From JACJWR01 sp963752505 (GTDB taxonomy: Bacteria; Actinomycetota; Actinomycetes; S36-B12; UBA10799), in assembly GCA_963752505.1 (NCBI GenBank), contig CAVVYM010000010.1, forward strand, positions 248,001 to 312,000: a stretch of 64,000 bases of DNA. The letters are read 5' to 3'. Below are positions 63,525 to 64,000 of this stretch, piece by piece. The notes below the pieces were generated by a model. It did no database searches and was not told the origin of the DNA. It worked only from the letters and a program-made list of their open reading frames with translations. Made by a program: the position numbers and the translations under genes. The stretch's first letter is position 1. Every line of letters starts with the position of its first letter.

Positions 63525-64000
63525 ATGACTCGCGCAGTGCACTACACCGCCTTCGGAGCCCCCGACACTCTCACCGTCGGGGATGTGGAGCCGATGCCCA
63601 TGGGGCCCGACTGCGTGCGCATCGACGTCGCCGGAGCCGGCATCAATCCGGTCGACTACAAGATCGGCTACGGCTACCTGGCAGGCGCCATCGAGACGTT
63701 TTTCCCGCTCGTGACGGGGTGGGATGTCGCGGGGACCATCACGGCGGTGGGCCCGGCGGTGCCCGAATTCGACGTGGGCGACCGCGTGTTCGCCTACGCT
63801 CGGATGGATGTGGTCAAGCACGGGACGGCGGCCGACGAGGCGGTGCTGCCGGTGCGGCTCATCGCCAGGGCCCCGGAATCGATCGACTTGACTACCGCCG
63901 CCGCGGTCCCGCTGACCGGGCTCACGGCCTACCAACTCCTGCGACGGCTCGACGTCCAGCCGGGTGAGACCGTCCTGGTGCACAACGCCGCCGGGGGAGT
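63525..64000 (+). CDS. NADP-dependent quinone oxidoreductase-like MDR protein, cut by window end
   Basis: First 158 residues of a zinc-independent medium-chain dehydrogenase: MTRAVHYTAFGAPDTLTVGD, NPVDYKIGYGYLAG, PLVTGWDVAGTITAVGPAV, and VPLTGLTAYQLL leading to the NADP-binding VLVHNAAGGV. It continues past base 64000. AAGATT lies 6 nt before the ATG, again a leaderless arrangement. Confidence 0.88.
   Translation, partial: MTRAVHYTAFGAPDTLTVGDVEPMPMGPDCVRIDVAGAGINPVDYKIGYGYLAGAIETFFPLVTGWDVAGTITAVGPAVPEFDVGDRVFAYARMDVVKHGTAADEAVLPVRLIARAPESIDLTTAAAVPLTGLTAYQLLRRLDVQPGETVLVHNAAGG

Overview
The window is high-GC, gene-dense chromosomal DNA from an actinobacterium (Actinomycetota). The evidence is the gene content (MurT/GatD lipid II amidation, the GlgE alpha-glucan pathway, a DUF2510 protein, GatCAB and an NAD-dependent ligase), many GTG starts, and very frequent leaderless start signals: a TANNNT -10 hexamer 6-7 nt before an ATG or GTG. 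I could not fix the genus. I saw no rRNA, tRNA, CRISPR array, integrase or transposase.

Layout. 1-5.1 kb: a thiolase, a MeaB-type G-protein chaperone and a B12-dependent mutase whose two specificity residues are those of isobutyryl-CoA mutase, then a thioredoxin-TPR protein. 5.1-7.2 kb: murT-gatD (lipid II amidation). 7.3-13.8 kb: glgX (frameshifted), glgE and glgB, which lengthen, branch and trim alpha-glucan. 13.9-16.7 kb: enoyl-CoA hydratase, a frameshifted methyltransferase, a MoaD/ThiS-like protein and a hexapeptide acyltransferase. 16.7-36 kb: a block whose content closely follows the M. tuberculosis Rv3034c-Rv3009c region: GT4 glucosyltransferase, methyltransferase, GH57 enzyme, etfBA, iscS (frameshifted), mnmA, MetE-like, ligA, gatCAB. 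A large PLP decarboxylase and two tandem TRIC-type membrane proteins are interposed.

36-43.4 kb: a lipoprotein, a SCO2322-like surface protein under a cobalamin riboswitch, and a complete long-chain olefin operon (oleA, an oleBC fusion, oleD) preceded by a 21-codon leaderless leader ORF that overlaps oleA. 43.4-58.9 kb: mostly single genes (BrkB family, alpha/beta hydrolase, acylphosphatase, DUF2510-HhH membrane protein, AlkZ-like winged-helix protein, UbiB-like kinase, SNF2 helicase, SMP-30, VWA protein, TspO, YpdA-like oxidoreductase, GNAT). Two copies of a palindromic intergenic repeat and an N-terminally truncated LOG-like gene lie here. 59-64 kb: a secreted S53 protease with C-terminal YDSR repeats, broken by five frame changes, a membrane-anchored protein, and the start of a quinone-oxidoreductase-like gene cut by the window end.

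Four genes (glgX, a methyltransferase, iscS, the S53 protease) carry frame disruptions that restore a full-length protein with all motifs intact and no internal stops. Indel errors in the assembly are therefore as likely as real pseudogenes. The strongest leads for new biology are the olefin operon with its leader ORF, the dispersed palindromic repeat, the lone riboswitch-controlled SCO2322-like gene, and the window-wide leaderless start pattern.
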